Shown piece by piece: positions 22,401 through 23,403 of a DNA stretch of 23,403 nucleotides. The notes beneath the pieces are model-generated. The model ran no database searches. It saw only the letters and a list, made by a program, of their open reading frames with translations, and was not told the origin of the DNA. Source of the stretch: a virus. Location: IMG/VR virus record IMGVR_UViG_3300021373_002443, positions 1-23,403 of that record; one strand, 5' to 3'. Numbering within the stretch: the stretch's first letter is position 1; every line of letters starts with the position of its first letter. The translations under genes were made by a program, and so were the position numbers.

Positions 22401-23403
22401 GTATTATCCCATCCAACTGATATACCGCTTTCAGTGCTAGATTCAACTAGATGTTTAGCATTATCGAAAGTGACGATGGGAGTAGTAGCTTTAGTCCATA
22501 CGGTACCATCAGCATTTGGATCCATGTAAGACACTTCCCACGCTCTATCATAATCACTTAGTTGAGAAGGATAATTCGCCCCATCAGTTAAAGCATTCTC
22601 ACGGTATAATAATTCTACATCAGAAGCACCTGCAACCGCGCCATTTGTTTCCCCAGCTTCGTTTTCATCAAAAATTCCACCATTTATATTGATTAAGCCT
22701 CGATCAATAGAAATACCTTCACCTGACGCGACATTACCAGCTAATTTTACAAATGAAGTTTCAAACGAAACTTCGGTGCCGCCACCGCCAAGCAACAAAT
22801 TACCATCTCTAATATCTAGCGTTGAGCCAGTTGGATATGTAACAGTGTTACCGCTTGTAAACGTTAGATCTTGATTAATCGTCTGGCCGCCGTTAGATGT
22901 TATTGTTCTAAGCACGGTATCATCTACAGTAAGAGCACCTGATCCACTACTTAATTGATAAGTAGCAGATAGATTAGTTAAAATTAATCCATTAGCTAAT
23001 GCCTCCCCAGCTACAGCATTACGACCGGATAATGTAAATCCTATCTGTGGTAGAATATTAGTATCAGGAATTGTTAATTCTAAAGAAAAGGTCTGATCAG
23101 ATGTACTAGAAGTTCCAACTATGGTTACTTCGTCTTGAGCTCCAAGACTATAGTCACTATTTAAATATTTTATAAATGCTACTAAAGTATATCTACCATC
23201 TAAGTTATTGCTGGCGTGTGGAATAGTACCACTAAAGTAAACAGTCTTACCTCTTAAATTGGTATCTTGAATGAAGGTACTTGTTTCTAAGAATACGCCA
23301 CCGTCAGTAGAATCATTTGGATCTAAACGGTTTAATGGATTTCCACCCCAAGGCGTGGCATTATCAGTTCCAGCAGCAATGGCGGTATTAGGTGATCTTG
23401 TAA
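19487..23403 (-). CDS. Very large tail fibre with C-terminal S74 intramolecular chaperone (5' end beyond right edge)
   Basis: The reading frame is open to the right edge, so at least 1304 residues are encoded and the true start is outside. A GTG at 22915 is internal. Visible residues about 25-145 look like a beta jelly-roll (GKTVYFSGTI, YTLVAFIKYL, FSLELTIP, GFTLSGRNA), possibly carbohydrate-binding. The long Thr/Ser/Asp-rich shaft contains two related modules ('GISIDRGLI ... DRAWEVS' and 'AGINVNRGSL ... TNRWQV'). The last 104 residues (SDKKLKDNIEKVEGALELV onwards, with FNWKKDGKASAGVIAQNVEE) are the S74 endosialidase-type chaperone, which trimerises the fibre and then cuts itself off at the Ser of SDKK. 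A C-terminal coiled coil follows (IKELKEENSQLKAAIEELKN). Confidence 0.92.
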   Translation of the reverse strand, partial: TRSPNTAIAAGTDNATPWGGNPLNRLDPNDSTDGGVFLETSTFIQDTNLRGKTVYFSGTIPHASNNLDGRYTLVAFIKYLNSDYSLGAQDEVTIVGTSSTSDQTFSLELTIPDTNILPQIGFTLSGRNAVAGEALANGLILTNLSATYQLSSGSGALTVDDTVLRTITSNGGQTINQDLTFTSGNTVTYPTGSTLDIRDGNLLLGGGGTEVSFETSFVKLAGNVASGEGISIDRGLININGGIFDENEAGETNGAVAGASDVELLYRENALTDGANYPSQLSDYDRAWEVSYMDPNADGTVWTKATTPIVTFDNAKHLVESSTESGISVGWDNTNKQFTFNVNDPTITLSGDVTGSATMTDLGNVSISTTIQPNSVALGTDTTGNYMSGISGTSNEITVSHTASEGSSATVGLADNVQITTSLDIQGDADASITNEDQPDEISTASFKTAGGGIIGKDLIVRGSLTVNDDFNVVTSNEVNIGDNTILLNSDLASNATPAFTYAGINVNRGSLQNAELVFSEATNRWQVLNPYADDIVNQNATYSNIITEADDFDSWLLGVNASTLAPVTNSSSVYFKEGSYVPETSEGAGDQQINDNGIIELSLNSAYREVYIEHKAFAGTESTATPTNGTSVVSLTLDQGHISGYETYNFDARYIRELSLFDDPSSGSTTTVDVLPTANNIRFKGDATNSDGATVNVNLSGDGTSGLTNPINVAIAVTNDDKGSTQNIFKTVMSDTTELDASSNDSTIKFIGGTSIDLTAAAEVTTQGSEAPASITINHANTSTLSAGTSTNAGSNFIQNLTIDDNGHLTGISAAAIPVQASINTAAGPNLDTEGNSALSEAEISASVGHIVPNSTPPIQYNSTESGIYFIEKQHTGDSAQVLYDYNGMYLVAATDEPNTSDSAASTGRILSGIQMHANASRYFSLGNHTFYNTLSDTSELVTFTDDGNITLHQANATVDGVDISALEDSVNAITSDTGVPAILGTDGTPTFNTDITAEDVRTLIGAGTSSADTEYTLALNTTITHDSNGQYIVLTNAADSTDQQDIYLIGDGTITVTRPSSGAGSNSRLTISTTAEENQNAYSNINVYDESSTTQPGTMDALTDGFNAVQAQGKSSSVRFFSGNGVSLRSNNIAVQFNVLEDLSGSVTAFGYNNDNYMLFDSTAAAGIHFAGQREFAFMSNGNFHADGNIIAYSTTTSSDKKLKDNIEKVEGALELVSQLDGVTFNWKKDGKASAGVIAQNVEEVLPSAVSDTEDLNGEDSHKVVDYNQLSALFIEAIKELKEENSQLKAAIEELKNINNTK
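19498..19505 (-). promoter_or_regulatory. T4-type late promoter in the last codons of the large fibre gene
   Basis: An exact TATAAATA on the coding strand overlaps the final codons (NINNTK) of the large fibre. The predicted start near 19492 gives a leader of about 15 nt before the 113-aa gene, which ends in AGGATAAGTAGATG. Confidence 0.75.

Overview
The window is a 23.4-kb block of structural genes from a T4-like contractile-tailed phage (Caudoviricetes, myovirus morphology). Every gene I can support is on the minus strand, so transcription runs from high to low coordinates. Three things support the assignment. First, the order gp13-gp14-gp15-gp16-gp17-[insert]-gp18-gp19-gp20-gp67-(gp68-like)-gp21 matches the T4 late region. 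Second, the core proteins carry recognisable T4-family sequence. Third, eight exact copies of the T4 late-promoter box TATAAATA sit at gene starts on the coding strand. The DNA is AT-rich. The S/T/D-rich fibre modules and the insertions in the neck proteins resemble marine T4-like phages (cyanophage/pelagiphage type). No host marker such as a photosynthesis gene is present, so the host is undetermined.

Layout in the direction of transcription. (1) 23403-19487: a very large tail fibre, open at the right edge, ending in an S74-type self-cleaving chaperone. (2) 19477-16977: a small virion protein, an 81-aa fibre-associated protein and a modular 636-aa fibre. (3) 16880-11160: one long operon under a single late promoter. 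It holds a fibre-like protein, six small tandem beta-rich proteins that look like diverged paralogues, two unrecognised ~310-320-aa proteins and a tail-assembly-chaperone-like protein. Most are linked by TAATG or ATGA stop/start overlaps. Groups 1-3 lie just upstream of gp13, where T4 has its baseplate/short-fibre/fibritin genes (10, 11, 12, wac). (4) 11114-5675: neck proteins gp13 and gp14, tail completion protein gp15 and terminase subunits gp16 and gp17. (5) 5678-4620: a RimK-like ATP-grasp ligase, absent from T4 at this position, with its own late promoter. (6) 4524-715: tail sheath, tail tube and portal. (7) 670-1: prohead core proteins and the start of the prohead protease gp21, which runs off the left edge.

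Together the genes build the prohead (portal, core, protease), package DNA (gp16/gp17), close the head and attach the tail (gp13/gp14/gp15), make the contractile tail (gp18/gp19) and supply host-recognition fibres. The main oddities are: an apparent four-ligand type-1 copper (cupredoxin) domain at the C-terminus of gp15; the ATP-grasp enzyme among structural genes; the tandem six-paralogue array; stem-loops predicted within about 5 nt of the 5' end of two late transcripts; and a palindromic, possibly bidirectional late promoter before gp18. No tRNA, CRISPR, IS element or plus-strand gene was found. The longest non-coding gap is under 100 bp.
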